A stretch of 64,000 bases of DNA from Bradyrhizobium iriomotense (GTDB lineage: Bacteria; Pseudomonadota; Alphaproteobacteria; Rhizobiales; Xanthobacteraceae): the NCBI RefSeq assembly GCF_018129405.1, contig NZ_JAFCLP010000002.1, forward strand, positions 372,001 to 436,000, read 5' to 3'. This document shows, piece after piece, positions 56,047 through 64,000 of this stretch. The number at the start of each line of letters is the position of its first letter. The stretch's first letter is position 1. The translations under genes and the position numbers were made by a program. Below the pieces are notes generated by a model. That model was not told the DNA's origin, made no database searches, and was given only the letters and a program-made list of their open reading frames with translations.

Positions 56047-57366
56047 TCAGCCGACCAGCCGGGCGACCGCGTCCGCAGGCGACATGGTCTCGCGGGAGCC
56101 GTCGCTGCGCCGCTTGATCTCGACCTTGCCGTCGGCCAGCCCCTTCGGGCCGATCATGATCTGCCAGGGGATGCCGATCAGGTCGGCGGCGGCGAATTTG
56201 GCGCCGGCGCGCTGGTCGGTGTCATCGTAGAGCACGTCGACGCCCTTGGCCTGGAGCTCGGCATAGAGCTTCTCGCAGGCCGCATCGACCGCGGCATCGC
56301 CCTGCTTGAGGTTGAGCACCACCGCCCGGAACGGGGCGACGGCCTCGGGCCATTTGATGCCGGCATCGTCATGGCAGGCCTCGATGATGGCACCTAGCAG
56401 GCGCGAGACGCCGACCCCGTAGGAGCCGCCATGGATCGGCACGTCGACACCATCAGGCCCCGCCACCAGCGCCTTCATCGGCTCGGAATATTTGGTGCCG
56501 AAATAGAAGATCTGCCCGACCTCGATGCCGCGGGTGTTCACCCGCTTGTCCGCGGGCACTTCCTGCTCGAACCTAGCGGCATCGTGAACGTCTTCGGTCG
56601 CGGCATAGACCGAGGTCCATTGCTTGATGATCGGTGTCAGGTCGCCGTCGTAGTCGACGTCCTCGCCCGGCACCGGCAGATCCAGCACGTCGCGATTGAT
56701 GAACACGCCGGATTCGCCGGTCTCGGCGAGCACGATGAACTCGTGGCTGAGATCGCCGCCGATCGGGCCGGTCTCGGCGCGCATCGGGATCGCCTTCAGC
56801 CCCATCCGCGCGAAGGTGCGCAAATAGGCGACGAACATCTTGTTGTAGGCAACGCGCGCCGCCGCCTCGTTGAGGTCGAACGAATAGGCGTCCTTCATCA
56901 GGAACTCGCGGCCGCGCATCACGCCGAAACGCGGACGCTGCTCGTCGCGGAATTTCCATTGGATATGATAGAGATTCAGCGGCAGGTTCTTGTACGACTT
57001 CACGTAGGCGCGGAAGATCTCGGTGATCATTTCCTCGTTGGTCGGCCCATACAGCAGTTCGCGCTTGTGGCGGTCGGCGATGCGCAGCATCTCCGGCCCG
57101 TAGGCGTCGTAGCGGCCGCTCTCGCGCCAGAGGTCGGCGAGCTGGAGCGTCGGCATCAGCACCTCGATCGCACCGGAGCGGTCCTGCTCCTCACGCACGA
57201 TCTGCTCGATCTTCTTCAGCACGCGGAAGCCCAGCGGCAGCCAGGCATAGATGCCGGCGGCCTCCTGCCGGATCATGCCGGCGCGCAGCATCAGCCGATG
57301 CGAGACGATCTCCGCCTCTTTCGGATTTTCCTTCAGAATGGGCAGAAAGAACCGCGACAACCGCAT
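56047..57366 (-). CDS. proS: Prolyl-tRNA synthetase, short bacterial form
   Basis: A 439-residue class II synthetase charging tRNA-Pro. Motif 1 lies in [20 protein letters not shown], motif 2 in [20 protein letters not shown], motif 3 in [14 protein letters not shown], and the anticodon domain follows. The length and the absence of the editing insertion fit the alphaproteobacterial type 3 enzyme. It begins 145 bases after the CopC-CopD gene and lies 73 bases upstream of lolC/E. Confidence 0.95.
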   Translation of the reverse strand: MRLSRFFLPILKENPKEAEIVSHRLMLRAGMIRQEAAGIYAWLPLGFRVLKKIEQIVREEQDRSGAIEVLMPTLQLADLWRESGRYDAYGPEMLRIADRHKRELLYGPTNEEMITEIFRAYVKSYKNLPLNLYHIQWKFRDEQRPRFGVMRGREFLMKDAYSFDLNEAAARVAYNKMFVAYLRTFARMGLKAIPMRAETGPIGGDLSHEFIVLAETGESGVFINRDVLDLPVPGEDVDYDGDLTPIIKQWTSVYAATEDVHDAARFEQEVPADKRVNTRGIEVGQIFYFGTKYSEPMKALVAGPDGVDVPIHGGSYGVGVSRLLGAIIEACHDDAGIKWPEAVAPFRAVVLNLKQGDAAVDAACEKLYAELQAKGVDVLYDDTDQRAGAKFAAADLIGIPWQIMIGPKGLADGKVEIKRRSDGSRETMSPADAVARLVG

Positions 57367-57511
57367 GGCAATACTCTGGGAATCAGTGAGGGGTTGCAGT
57401 GAAACCGGATTGAGAGCGAAAACACAAGGCCGGGAATGAGGAAAAGCCGCTAAGGCGGCGGAATTCCTGTCATTTTTCCGTTGCCTTCAGATTCAGCTTG
57501 AACCCGTTTGC

Positions 57512-59071
57512 CTACGGCGCCAGCTCGAGGTCGTCCTCCAGCGTGATCTGCTCGAAATCGGTCACCAGCGCATCGACTCTCACATGCCAGCGGCCGGCGA
57601 AGGGCAGCTCGACCTTGCGCACATGCCAGTAGCCGTCCGGCCCGCGTGAGGCGGCCCGCGCCATCGGCTCGATGCCGCGCTCCGGCAGGCCCAGGGTCAA
57701 CGTCACCTCTTTCGCCCCAAGCGGCGTCCCCTCGCCCGTCATGAGCTGGAGCACGAAGTCGTTGGCGCCGACCTTTCCCGGTGAGACCAACACCTGGAAC
57801 ATCGCCTTGTCGGTGTGGATGTGGATTGCCAGCGGCGTCTCGGGAACAATGGTCCGCGGCGGCGGCGTGAAGCGCCAGCCGGCCACGACGGCGAAGATGG
57901 CGAACGCGATCACGCATTCGAGCAGGATTGAGCGCTTGAGCGCGGGCGCGGCCTTCTCGTCCCGCGCCAGGGCCGACGTCAGCCGGAACCGATTGAGCGC
58001 GGCAAGCGCCAGCAGCAGCACGGCCAGACCAAGCTTGATCGAGAGGACGGCCCCGTAACGGGTCTCAACCAGCGCAGACGGTCTTTCGAGCTGAACGATG
58101 GCGAGGCCAAGGCCGGTCAACGCCAGCACACCGACGGCCAACACGGCAATACGCGAAAAGCGGTTCACGACCGGAAGAGCCGCAGTCGCGGGCTTCGACA
58201 CCAGCGCGGCGAGCGGCGCGAGGGCTCCGATCCAGAAGGCGACGCCGAGGCCATGGAGGAAGACCGCCGGCCGCGTCAGCACCTCGGGCGGTGCCGTCGC
58301 GGCGTGTCCAGTCGCGGCGAGTGACAGGCCAACACCGATGAATGCGATCATCGCAAAGGCGCGCGCATACCACGCGCTGCGCAGCGCCATCATCGCGAAC
58401 AGCATCGATGCGACCGCGACGACTAGCGCGGGGCCGGCGCTGGTTGCGAATGCGACCTTCCATGGAACAGTCGTCACGAGCGCTGCTGGCGGCAGGCCCA
58501 GAAGATCGAGGCCCTGCAGGCCGAGAGAGACGATCGCGCTCGGAATGCCGATGAGAAGCGCCATGCGCGGCACTGTCGTCCCTGTCATCGACCACGCAAT
58601 CCAGCGCGCGAAGAACACGCCGCCGATGCCGACGAACAGGCCGAGATAGAGACCAACCCGTGCCAGCCAGATCAGCGCGCTCAATCCGCCGTCCGCCCGT
58701 CCGGGCGGCTTCGTCGCCGTCGGAGCACCGACCGAGAAGATCACCGATCCCGCGACGGGATGGCCGTCCTGCGAGGTCACGCGATAGCTGACCACGGCCG
58801 TTCCCTGCGGCAGGTCCGGCGGCATCACAACCGAAATGGTCTCGCCCGATGCGTCGATGCGGGCATCGTCCCGTGCCTTGCCCGCACCATCGATCAGCAG
58901 AATTGCGCCCGGCGTCACCGCCTCGTTGAAGCGCAGCTCCACCGCCTTCGGCGCGGTCTTCAGGATGCTGCCGCTCGCCGGTTCGACCGAGACGAGCGCG
59001 GCATGGGCCGACGCGCCGGTCGCAAAGCCGGCAACAAGGAGCAGCGTCGCGAGCGCGGCGAGGAGGCGCAT
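57512..59071 (-). CDS. pcuE: CopC-CopD fusion with C-terminal FixH-like domain
   Basis: A 519-residue copper protein. After the signal peptide the mature chain begins with His23 (ASAHAALVSVEP), the CopC copper ligand. CopC fills about 23-120, the multi-helix CopD membrane domain 135-400, and residues 416-519 (starting IHIHTDKAMFQVLVSP) are a periplasmic domain homologous to the separate protein encoded at 59610. It overlaps the DUF1775 gene by 1 base (TGATG). It corresponds by position and composition to pcuE of B. japonicum, where it is thought to move copper across the inner membrane. Confidence 0.88.
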   Translation of the reverse strand: MRLLAALATLLLVAGFATGASAHAALVSVEPASGSILKTAPKAVELRFNEAVTPGAILLIDGAGKARDDARIDASGETISVVMPPDLPQGTAVVSYRVTSQDGHPVAGSVIFSVGAPTATKPPGRADGGLSALIWLARVGLYLGLFVGIGGVFFARWIAWSMTGTTVPRMALLIGIPSAIVSLGLQGLDLLGLPPAALVTTVPWKVAFATSAGPALVVAVASMLFAMMALRSAWYARAFAMIAFIGVGLSLAATGHAATAPPEVLTRPAVFLHGLGVAFWIGALAPLAALVSKPATAALPVVNRFSRIAVLAVGVLALTGLGLAIVQLERPSALVETRYGAVLSIKLGLAVLLLALAALNRFRLTSALARDEKAAPALKRSILLECVIAFAIFAVVAGWRFTPPPRTIVPETPLAIHIHTDKAMFQVLVSPGKVGANDFVLQLMTGEGTPLGAKEVTLTLGLPERGIEPMARAASRGPDGYWHVRKVELPFAGRWHVRVDALVTDFEQITLEDDLELAP

Positions 59072-59589
59072 CAAGGTTTGGGCAGCAGCTTCACACCAGG
59101 CGCAGGCGACTTGCCCTCGTGCGAATGCCCTGCCCCTTCCGCCGGAATTTCGATCCAGCGGCTGACGCCGGTCTCGCATTCCTGGACCACGGGGAAATAC
59201 AGGGTCGTGTTCGGCTTGAGCGCGTCGGTCAGCACCGTGTGCATGATGAACTCGTCATAGTTCTTGTCCGCCAGCTTGCCGCCGGACCATGCGACCTCCT
59301 TGACGCCGGAGGAGAGCTTGTTGCCGTGAAAGTTGTACTCGGCGGCATATTTGCCCTCGACGACATCGATGGTCCAGCCTGCCTTCGGCATCGGCTTCAC
59401 CGCGATCACCCCTTCCGGAACCTGCACGCGGATCTTCACCGTCGGCGAGCCCGCGCAGCCGTGCGGGACCGCGAACACCGCCTTGTAGGACGCCCCGACG
59501 GTGGCCTGTTTGCTCTCCAGAAAGACATGCGCCGCCGCAGGCGAAGCGGCGAGCACGGCAACAAGGAACAAGAGGGATTGCTTCGACAT
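59071..59589 (-). CDS. DUF1775 (YcnI-like) periplasmic copper protein
   Basis: A 172-residue protein. The signal peptide ends AAA so that mature residue 1 is His21 (AAAHVFLESKQATVG), the histidine brace expected for copper binding in this family. HGCAGSPTVKIRVQVPEG, the Trp-containing AGWTIDVVEG and VAWSGGKLADKNYDEF segments are conserved. A start at 59613 would add 8 residues but a ribosome site supports 59589. It probably hands copper to CopC-CopD. pcuD may be this gene, but I cannot assign the name with certainty. Confidence 0.85.
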   Translation of the reverse strand: MSKQSLLFLVAVLAASPAAAHVFLESKQATVGASYKAVFAVPHGCAGSPTVKIRVQVPEGVIAVKPMPKAGWTIDVVEGKYAAEYNFHGNKLSSGVKEVAWSGGKLADKNYDEFIMHTVLTDALKPNTTLYFPVVQECETGVSRWIEIPAEGAGHSHEGKSPAPGVKLLPKP

Positions 59590-59609
59590 GTTCGGCCTCT
59601 CGAGCGGGG

Positions 59610-60044
59610 TCATTTGATCAGGATCGGCGATTCCACGCTGACATGATCGGCTTCGGAGATCGAAATCCCGAGCCCCAGCATCCAGCGTCCGGGCGTCAAC
59701 TGCGCCACCTTCAAGCGCCAGCCATCCTCGCCGTCGCGCGAGGCCTCGACCGGAGCGAGTTTTCTCCCGGTCCGCGTTTCCACGAGCGTCACCGATACGG
59801 CTTTGGCCGTGAGCGGTGTTTCGTCGACCGTCTCGAGCTGGATGGCGATCTCGACCGGGCCGGCGCGGCCGGGCGAGACCGTGACATTGGCCATCGCCTT
59901 CTCGGTGTGCAGATGCGTGAAGAAGCTGTCGTCGTCGGTCGCCGCCGCAAGTGGTGTCGCGGCAATCGACAGCAACGCTGTCATCGCGAGCGCAAGTCCC
60001 GCGAAGTGTCGGTGCAAGGTCATGGAAGACTTGATCTGTTTCAT
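59610..60044 (-). CDS. Periplasmic FixH/YtkA-like protein, paralogue of the CopD tail
   Basis: A 144-residue exported protein (signal FAGLALAMTALLSIAATPLA). The mature part reads FTHLHTEKAMANVTVSPG and ETVDETPLTAKAVSVTL, and tracks the last 104 residues of the CopC-CopD protein almost residue by residue (HxHTxKAM, VSPG, TPLxAK, GRW). The ATG at 60044 overlaps the PCuAC stop as TGATG. The His residues in HLHT are candidate copper ligands. Function inferred: periplasmic copper carrier or adaptor. Confidence 0.78.
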   Translation of the reverse strand: MKQIKSSMTLHRHFAGLALAMTALLSIAATPLAAATDDDSFFTHLHTEKAMANVTVSPGRAGPVEIAIQLETVDETPLTAKAVSVTLVETRTGRKLAPVEASRDGEDGWRLKVAQLTPGRWMLGLGISISEADHVSVESPILIK

Positions 60045-60565
60045 CACATTTTCATTCCCGAATGATCGTGCATCTTCTTCATCATCTGCCCACCATCGCC
60101 CGGCGCCTGCGCACCGACGGCCTGCACATCGAGAGACACGGCGACCTTGCCGGCTTTCTCGAACTGAAGCGTCACCGGAACCTTGTCGCCCTGCTTGAAC
60201 GGCCCCTTCAGCTCCTGGAGCATCAAGTGATAACCACCGGGCGCCAGCTTCACGGTCTTGCCCGGATCAATCACCAGCCCCTTGTCGAGCAGTCGCATCT
60301 TCATCACGCCATTGTCCGTCGCCATCTCGTGGACCTCGGCCTTGCCTGCGATGTCGGCGGAAACGCTGACCAGTCTGTCCGCGGCCGTTCCCTTGTTCTC
60401 GATCGTCAGATAGCCACCCGCGACCTTGGCGCCGCCCGGCGTCGCCCGGCTCCATGCCTGCGAGATGATGAGATCACCGGCCTTGACGTCCTCGGCACGC
60501 ACTGGTGCTGCAAACATTGTGGCGGAGAGTGCCGCGAGCGCGAGGATGCGTGAGAGCTTGGTCAT
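60044..60565 (-). CDS. pcuC: PCuAC-type periplasmic copper chaperone
   Basis: A 173-residue chaperone that delivers Cu(I) to cytochrome oxidase subunits. After the signal peptide (LALAALSATMFAAPVRA) the PCuAC ligand set appears: VHEMATDNGVMKM (His79, Met81, Met88/90) and GGYHLMLQEL (His113, Met115). A His/Met-rich tail (MMKKMHDHSGMKM) adds copper sites. In B. japonicum PcuC is needed for oxidase biogenesis under copper limitation. It lies 38 bases after the receptor gene. Confidence 0.9.
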   Translation of the reverse strand: MTKLSRILALAALSATMFAAPVRAEDVKAGDLIISQAWSRATPGGAKVAGGYLTIENKGTAADRLVSVSADIAGKAEVHEMATDNGVMKMRLLDKGLVIDPGKTVKLAPGGYHLMLQELKGPFKQGDKVPVTLQFEKAGKVAVSLDVQAVGAQAPGDGGQMMKKMHDHSGMKM

Positions 60566-60603
60566 GTCATTTGCCTTTCTTGTCGTGAACATCGCCCCAC
60601 CCG

Positions 60604-63081
60604 TCAGAACGTGTACTTGCCGGCGAGAACGAAGGTTCGCCCCGGGAACGGATGGAACAGGAAATACTGCTCGTTGAAGAGATTATCGATGCCGAAGTCG
60701 AACGCAAAATTCTTCGTCGCGTTGTAGTGGATCTTCAAGTCCACGACGAAGAAGTCATCGAACGCGCCATAGACGTGGGAAACACGATCCGTGTTGTCCA
60801 GCGTCGAGTACTGCTTGCCGCTGTAGCGTGCAGCAACCGTGTAGGCCCAGCTGTCGTTCGGCCGGTAGGTCACGCCGAACTTGGCGCGCCAGTCGGGCAC
60901 GTAAGGCACGCGCTTGCCGACCACGGTCGTGGGCAGGTTCGTCAAGGGATCAACGCCGGCCCAGCCCGCGTCGGCCAGGATTCGGGAATCGACATAGGTT
61001 ACGCTGCCGAATAGCTGTAGACCGCTGAGGAGAACGTTGTCCTTGTCGGCGGACAACTCGACACCCTGCAACCGGATCGCATCGACATTGCTGATCACCG
61101 TCGTCGGCGTTTGCACCTTCGTGACCGGATTGGTGACGAGGTTGGTCTGGGAGATGATCGCGTGGTCGGTGTGCTCCCGGAACAGGGTCAACCGGATGCG
61201 GCCGTCGCTCCATCTGCGCTCGATGTTCAGCTCACCCGTCAGATCCTGCTCGGGTAGTAGGTTGGGATTGGCAATGGTCGCCACCCCGCCGACCGTCAGG
61301 TTCTGATAGAGCTCCATGACGGTCGGGTAACGATAGGCCTGCCCGAAGTTTGCTGTGATGTTCCAGTCCTTGTTCGGGTCGAAGGACAGCGACGCTTTCG
61401 GTGAAAAATTCGTCGAGGAAAGTTGCGGCTGTTGAACCGCCGCGATCGATGTAATCGCACCCGCAGCGCTCGTCCCCGTGCTGATATTGAAGCCGTCCTG
61501 GGCTCGCCAGGTTTCGAACCGTCCACCGAGCGTGAGCTTCAGATTGGGAAGGATTCTCCAGGCGTCCTGAAGCCAGATCGCACCGGTCCGGGTCTCACCT
61601 TGGCCCTGTGAGTAGAGCGTTCCTGTCCCGGTATCTCCCGTCGCATACCACACCGATGACGCATAGACGGGACTTTCGAGGCGGTACCGATCCCCATGCA
61701 GGCCAAAACTGACCTCGTGCGGTCCGTCGTAACCGAACGGCCGCCAGATCCCCTTGGCATCGGCATTCTGCCAGTTGGTGCCGTCCATCCTCGTGATCTT
61801 CCCGTTCAGGGAATAGCCGACGCCTGTCGGCGTGACGGTGAACGGATTGAGCTGGATGTCCTGGAGATAATTGTAGCTCGAAACTGAAAGGTCGAAATCG
61901 TAGGCGCCCTTGGTATCGCTCTTGATCGCGACGGCGTTGCTGACGTGGGTCTGGTCCCAGACATACTTGCCAGCGGCAAATCCGGACAAGCCCGCGAATG
62001 TGGGCGCACCCGTCGCGGCCGATTTCAAGTAGGTCTGGGGATTGGAGACCTGGTGGTTATTCCAGATCCCGAACGAATAGGTCGCCTGCACCTGCGCCGT
62101 CACGTCATAGGCAAGGCGGATGTTACCGGACGTCTGCTGCGAATGCGCGAGGATGCCCGCACCAACCACGTTGGCCGCAATGCCCTGCTTGTTCAGCGCG
62201 GGATACGCACCGGTCGTGCCGGCCGGGATTGTAGCGCTCGTCGTGTAGGTCAGCGGCTGCTGGTAACTGTCGAGATAGTTGGCGCTGACGAGCCAGGACA
62301 GCTTGCCGTCGCGATTGCCCGCGGCAGCACTGGTCTGGCTGGTCGCGTAGGTGTCCTTGGTGCCGTACTGATTCCACGGCATCACCGAGACGGTTTCCTT
62401 GGCGACCGCGAACGGCTTGTCCGGCATCTTTGACGATATCAGCAGCACGCCGCCGATCGAATTGCCGGGATAGGCGGCCGCGAACGGACCGTTGAGGTAG
62501 TCGATCCGACCGATCGCTTCCGGCGAGATCAGGCTCCACTTCGGCGAGGCATTCGTGTTGTTGTTGCCGATCAGCGCGGAGATCAGGAGATCGTCGTAGT
62601 AGATCAACGTCCGCGAGCTCGAATTGAGGCCCCAGCTTCGGGTCGCGAGAACGGCATTGTTGTCCCCGTCGTTGCGTTTCCGCACGAACAGGCTCGGCAT
62701 GTATTTGACGGCGTCCTCGGGATCCTTGAGGTTGATTGTCTCATCGACCTCCTTCGCCGTGATGCTGAAGGAGCGCTGCGGCAATTGATAGCGCGCGACA
62801 GCGACCGGCGGATCCAGCGACGGCCGGGTGCTGCCCGCCCCCTGCTCGCCCGCGGCGACGGGAGCTGCCCGCTCGCTGGCGGGCTTCGCCGACCGGTTCC
62901 GGGCGACAGTCGTCTGCACCGACGGCTTGCGCGGCTTGGGCTTCGCTGCCGCGGGCGCATCGACGGTAACCGGCGGCAGCACGGCGCTGCTGCTCTGGGC
63001 AAAGGCTCCGCTCGACGAGGCAAGCAGCGCAGCCTGGACGGCAACGACGCTCACGCCGCGGCGGGCATGACAACGTAACAT
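60604..63081 (-). CDS. pcuB: TonB-dependent outer membrane receptor for copper
   Basis: An 825-residue receptor. The signal peptide ends SGAFAQ and a Pro/Ala/Lys linker (about 30-90) precedes the plug (SFSITAKEVDETINLKDPED, IDYLNGPFAAAYPGNSIGGV), then a 22-strand barrel ending in RTFVLAGKYTF with the terminal Phe. The canonical TonB box is not obvious. In the pcu context it is inferred to import a copper compound. The ATG at 63081 has AGGA eight bases upstream and gives a clean signal. Confidence 0.88.
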   Translation of the reverse strand: MLRCHARRGVSVVAVQAALLASSSGAFAQSSSAVLPPVTVDAPAAAKPKPRKPSVQTTVARNRSAKPASERAAPVAAGEQGAGSTRPSLDPPVAVARYQLPQRSFSITAKEVDETINLKDPEDAVKYMPSLFVRKRNDGDNNAVLATRSWGLNSSSRTLIYYDDLLISALIGNNNTNASPKWSLISPEAIGRIDYLNGPFAAAYPGNSIGGVLLISSKMPDKPFAVAKETVSVMPWNQYGTKDTYATSQTSAAAGNRDGKLSWLVSANYLDSYQQPLTYTTSATIPAGTTGAYPALNKQGIAANVVGAGILAHSQQTSGNIRLAYDVTAQVQATYSFGIWNNHQVSNPQTYLKSAATGAPTFAGLSGFAAGKYVWDQTHVSNAVAIKSDTKGAYDFDLSVSSYNYLQDIQLNPFTVTPTGVGYSLNGKITRMDGTNWQNADAKGIWRPFGYDGPHEVSFGLHGDRYRLESPVYASSVWYATGDTGTGTLYSQGQGETRTGAIWLQDAWRILPNLKLTLGGRFETWRAQDGFNISTGTSAAGAITSIAAVQQPQLSSTNFSPKASLSFDPNKDWNITANFGQAYRYPTVMELYQNLTVGGVATIANPNLLPEQDLTGELNIERRWSDGRIRLTLFREHTDHAIISQTNLVTNPVTKVQTPTTVISNVDAIRLQGVELSADKDNVLLSGLQLFGSVTYVDSRILADAGWAGVDPLTNLPTTVVGKRVPYVPDWRAKFGVTYRPNDSWAYTVAARYSGKQYSTLDNTDRVSHVYGAFDDFFVVDLKIHYNATKNFAFDFGIDNLFNEQYFLFHPFPGRTFVLAGKYTF

Positions 63082-63165
63082 GGGGCATTCCTGACGCCGG
63101 CTTTCTTCCCGGCTGCTCGACAGCATCAATCGCCAGCGGACGAGCCGCGGCGACGGTGGAGGTCG

Positions 63166-63540
63166 TCAGGAAATTCGAGGAGGCGCGCGCGCCTGGGCGC
63201 TTGAGCCATTGTGCGCGAAAACGGCCGATACATCCGCCGCGCGCCACACCACGCGTTCGACGTGGCGGAAGGGAATGGCGAGTGCCAGCTGCGGCGGCGA
63301 ATCGAGCGAAGCGTTAGCCTGCGCCAGACAACAGAGTGCACACGCAGCGCCATGCGCAGTCGGCGAGCCGGTCCGATCGTTGAGGCCGCCCTGGTCGCTC
63401 GCGCTATGGCAGATGACAGTGGCGGACAGCGGATCGGCAACGGCCTGGCCCGCCGCGAGACAGGCGGCAATTGGCGCCAGCACCTGCATCACCAGGGCGA
63501 GCAGGACCAGAGGTAAGAATTTTTGCAGCCGTGCGCGCAT
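63166..63540 (-). CDS. pcuA: DUF2946-type small exported protein (first copper-operon gene)
   Basis: A 124-residue protein with an N-terminal membrane/signal helix (FLPLVLLALVMQVLAPIAAC) and a Cys/His-rich body: VICHSASDQ, AHGAACALCCLAQ. The spacing of His and Cys fits a DUF2946 protein, a small copper-operon product. It heads the minus-strand operon ending at 57512. A second ATG lies at 63552. Its role in periplasmic copper handling is inferred from the operon. Confidence 0.78.
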   Translation of the reverse strand: MRARLQKFLPLVLLALVMQVLAPIAACLAAGQAVADPLSATVICHSASDQGGLNDRTGSPTAHGAACALCCLAQANASLDSPPQLALAIPFRHVERVVWRAADVSAVFAHNGSSAQARAPPRIS

Positions 63541-63973
63541 CCACCGAACCATTCGTTCGTGCGCTAACTAAACACCGGCCGGCACCCGAGTCGAGGCCAG
63601 TTCCGCCACCCGCTTGGCCCAGCGCAAATTCCGCTGAAACTGTGGTCGCAGTGCCCCACCGCCGGGCCAGGTCCGGCATTTGAGGCAGCCGAACCATCCC
63701 CGCCCATCCACAGATTTCTTATATTTGTCATATGCTTAGACGGCCAAAAGCCCGATCATTTCGTCAGCTGCTCTTATTTTGAACAATCGTTGCCGAAAAT
63801 GATGACAAGTGAGAAAAGTTGATCTAGCATCCTCTTGCTCAGGCACTTGACCGCGAGGTCGAGGTCTGGTGGTCCAAGTCTCGGGAGGAGCCCCTGGCGC
63901 GCAAAACGCAGCGTCGCCCCGTCAATCAAGATCAAATCTTAAGATCGGGGATAATAGGGTCGACACAATTTTT
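63541..63973. other. AT-richer regulatory region upstream of the copper operon, no clear gene
   Basis: A 433-base stretch. Around 63715-63840 the composition is distinctly AT-richer than the window (TTATATTTGTCATATG, AATCGTTGCCGAAAATGATG). Short open frames exist (for example from about 63830 on the plus strand), but without a start codon or family match. Promoter elements for the copper operon are expected here; none is convincing. Confidence 0.45.
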
Positions 63974-64000
63974 GAGCGGGGCCAGGGCCCCGCTCTTTTT
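63974..64000 (+). terminator. Terminator-like hairpin at the right edge, plus strand
   Basis: GAGCGGGGCC (63974-63983) and GGCCCCGCTC (63986-63995) form a 10-bp stem with a 2-base loop, followed by five T residues to the window edge. The T-run is on the plus strand, so it ends a plus-strand transcript; no plus-strand gene is seen to its left, which leaves a small RNA as a possibility. Confidence 0.6.

Noticed and set aside
63820-63940. FixK/FNR box upstream of the copper operon (TTGATCTAG and AATCAAGATCAA)
   Set aside because: Neither copy has the symmetric TTGA-N6-TCAA arrangement; only half-sites occur.
63830-63972. Short plus-strand frame reading ALDREVEVWWSKSREE at the right edge
   Set aside because: It looks protein-like, but has no ATG, GTG or TTG start after an in-frame TAG; kept only as a possible remnant.

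Overview
The window is about 64 kb of GC-rich alphaproteobacterial DNA and is most likely Bradyrhizobium. The main evidence is the block dnaE ... rpsB-tsf-pyrH-frr-uppS-cdsA-dxr-rseP-bamA-lpxD-fabZ-lpxA-lpxI-lpxB with gltA/gltX close by, a copper-starvation operon matching pcuABCDE of B. japonicum/diazoefficiens, Bradyrhizobium-type small secreted DUF3551 proteins, an Omp25/31-type porin, and intergenic palindromic repeats typical of that genus. No rRNA, tRNA or CRISPR array was seen, and no transposase was recognised.

Layout. 1-3.7 kb: the 3' end of a type I glutamine synthetase, then small metabolic genes (PEBP-like, metallo-beta-lactamase, TrpF-like, adenosine-specific kinase, SnoaL-like). 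3.7-8.5 kb: glnS diverging from gltX, then gltA with a strong terminator. 8.5-15.5 kb: an accessory cluster with an unknown protein, a ROK repressor with a palindromic operator at its promoter, a complete CUT1-type sugar ABC importer and an SDR dehydrogenase. 15.6-30.8 kb: the minus-strand envelope/translation block (lipid A, BamA, RseP, isoprenoid and phospholipid precursors, Frr, PyrH, EF-Ts, S2), interrupted only by one antisense KTSC-type small gene. 31-36 kb: a secreted proline-rich pseudo-caspase lacking both catalytic residues, and two near-duplicate exported beta-carbonic anhydrases flanking a lipoprotein.

36-45 kb: dnaE, preceded by a 32-codon membrane-protein gene under two back-to-back LexA boxes; then a porin, two DUF3551 proteins, an MFS exporter, an exported ClpP-like protein and two overlapping micro-ORFs. 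45-51 kb: a signalling cluster with a single-domain response regulator, a stand-alone CheB methylesterase, a large CheB-CheR-coiled coil-PAS-histidine kinase hybrid and a Crp/Fnr regulator. 51-57 kb: a DUF6894 protein, an XRE regulator diverging from a zinc-less alcohol-dehydrogenase-like gene across a candidate operator, genus-type repeats, lolD-lolC/E and proS. 57.5-63.5 kb: the copper operon (DUF2946, TonB receptor, PCuAC chaperone, FixH-like protein, DUF1775 protein, CopC-CopD fusion), probably feeding copper to respiratory oxidases.

The least described element seen is the SOS-type micro-gene at 39887-39985. Its two LexA sites (GAAC-N7-GAAC and GTTC-N7-GTTC, 3 bp apart) lie over a plausible promoter, which suggests a damage-inducible small membrane protein analogous to Caulobacter SidA. 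All functions are read from motifs and context by eye; no database search was run.
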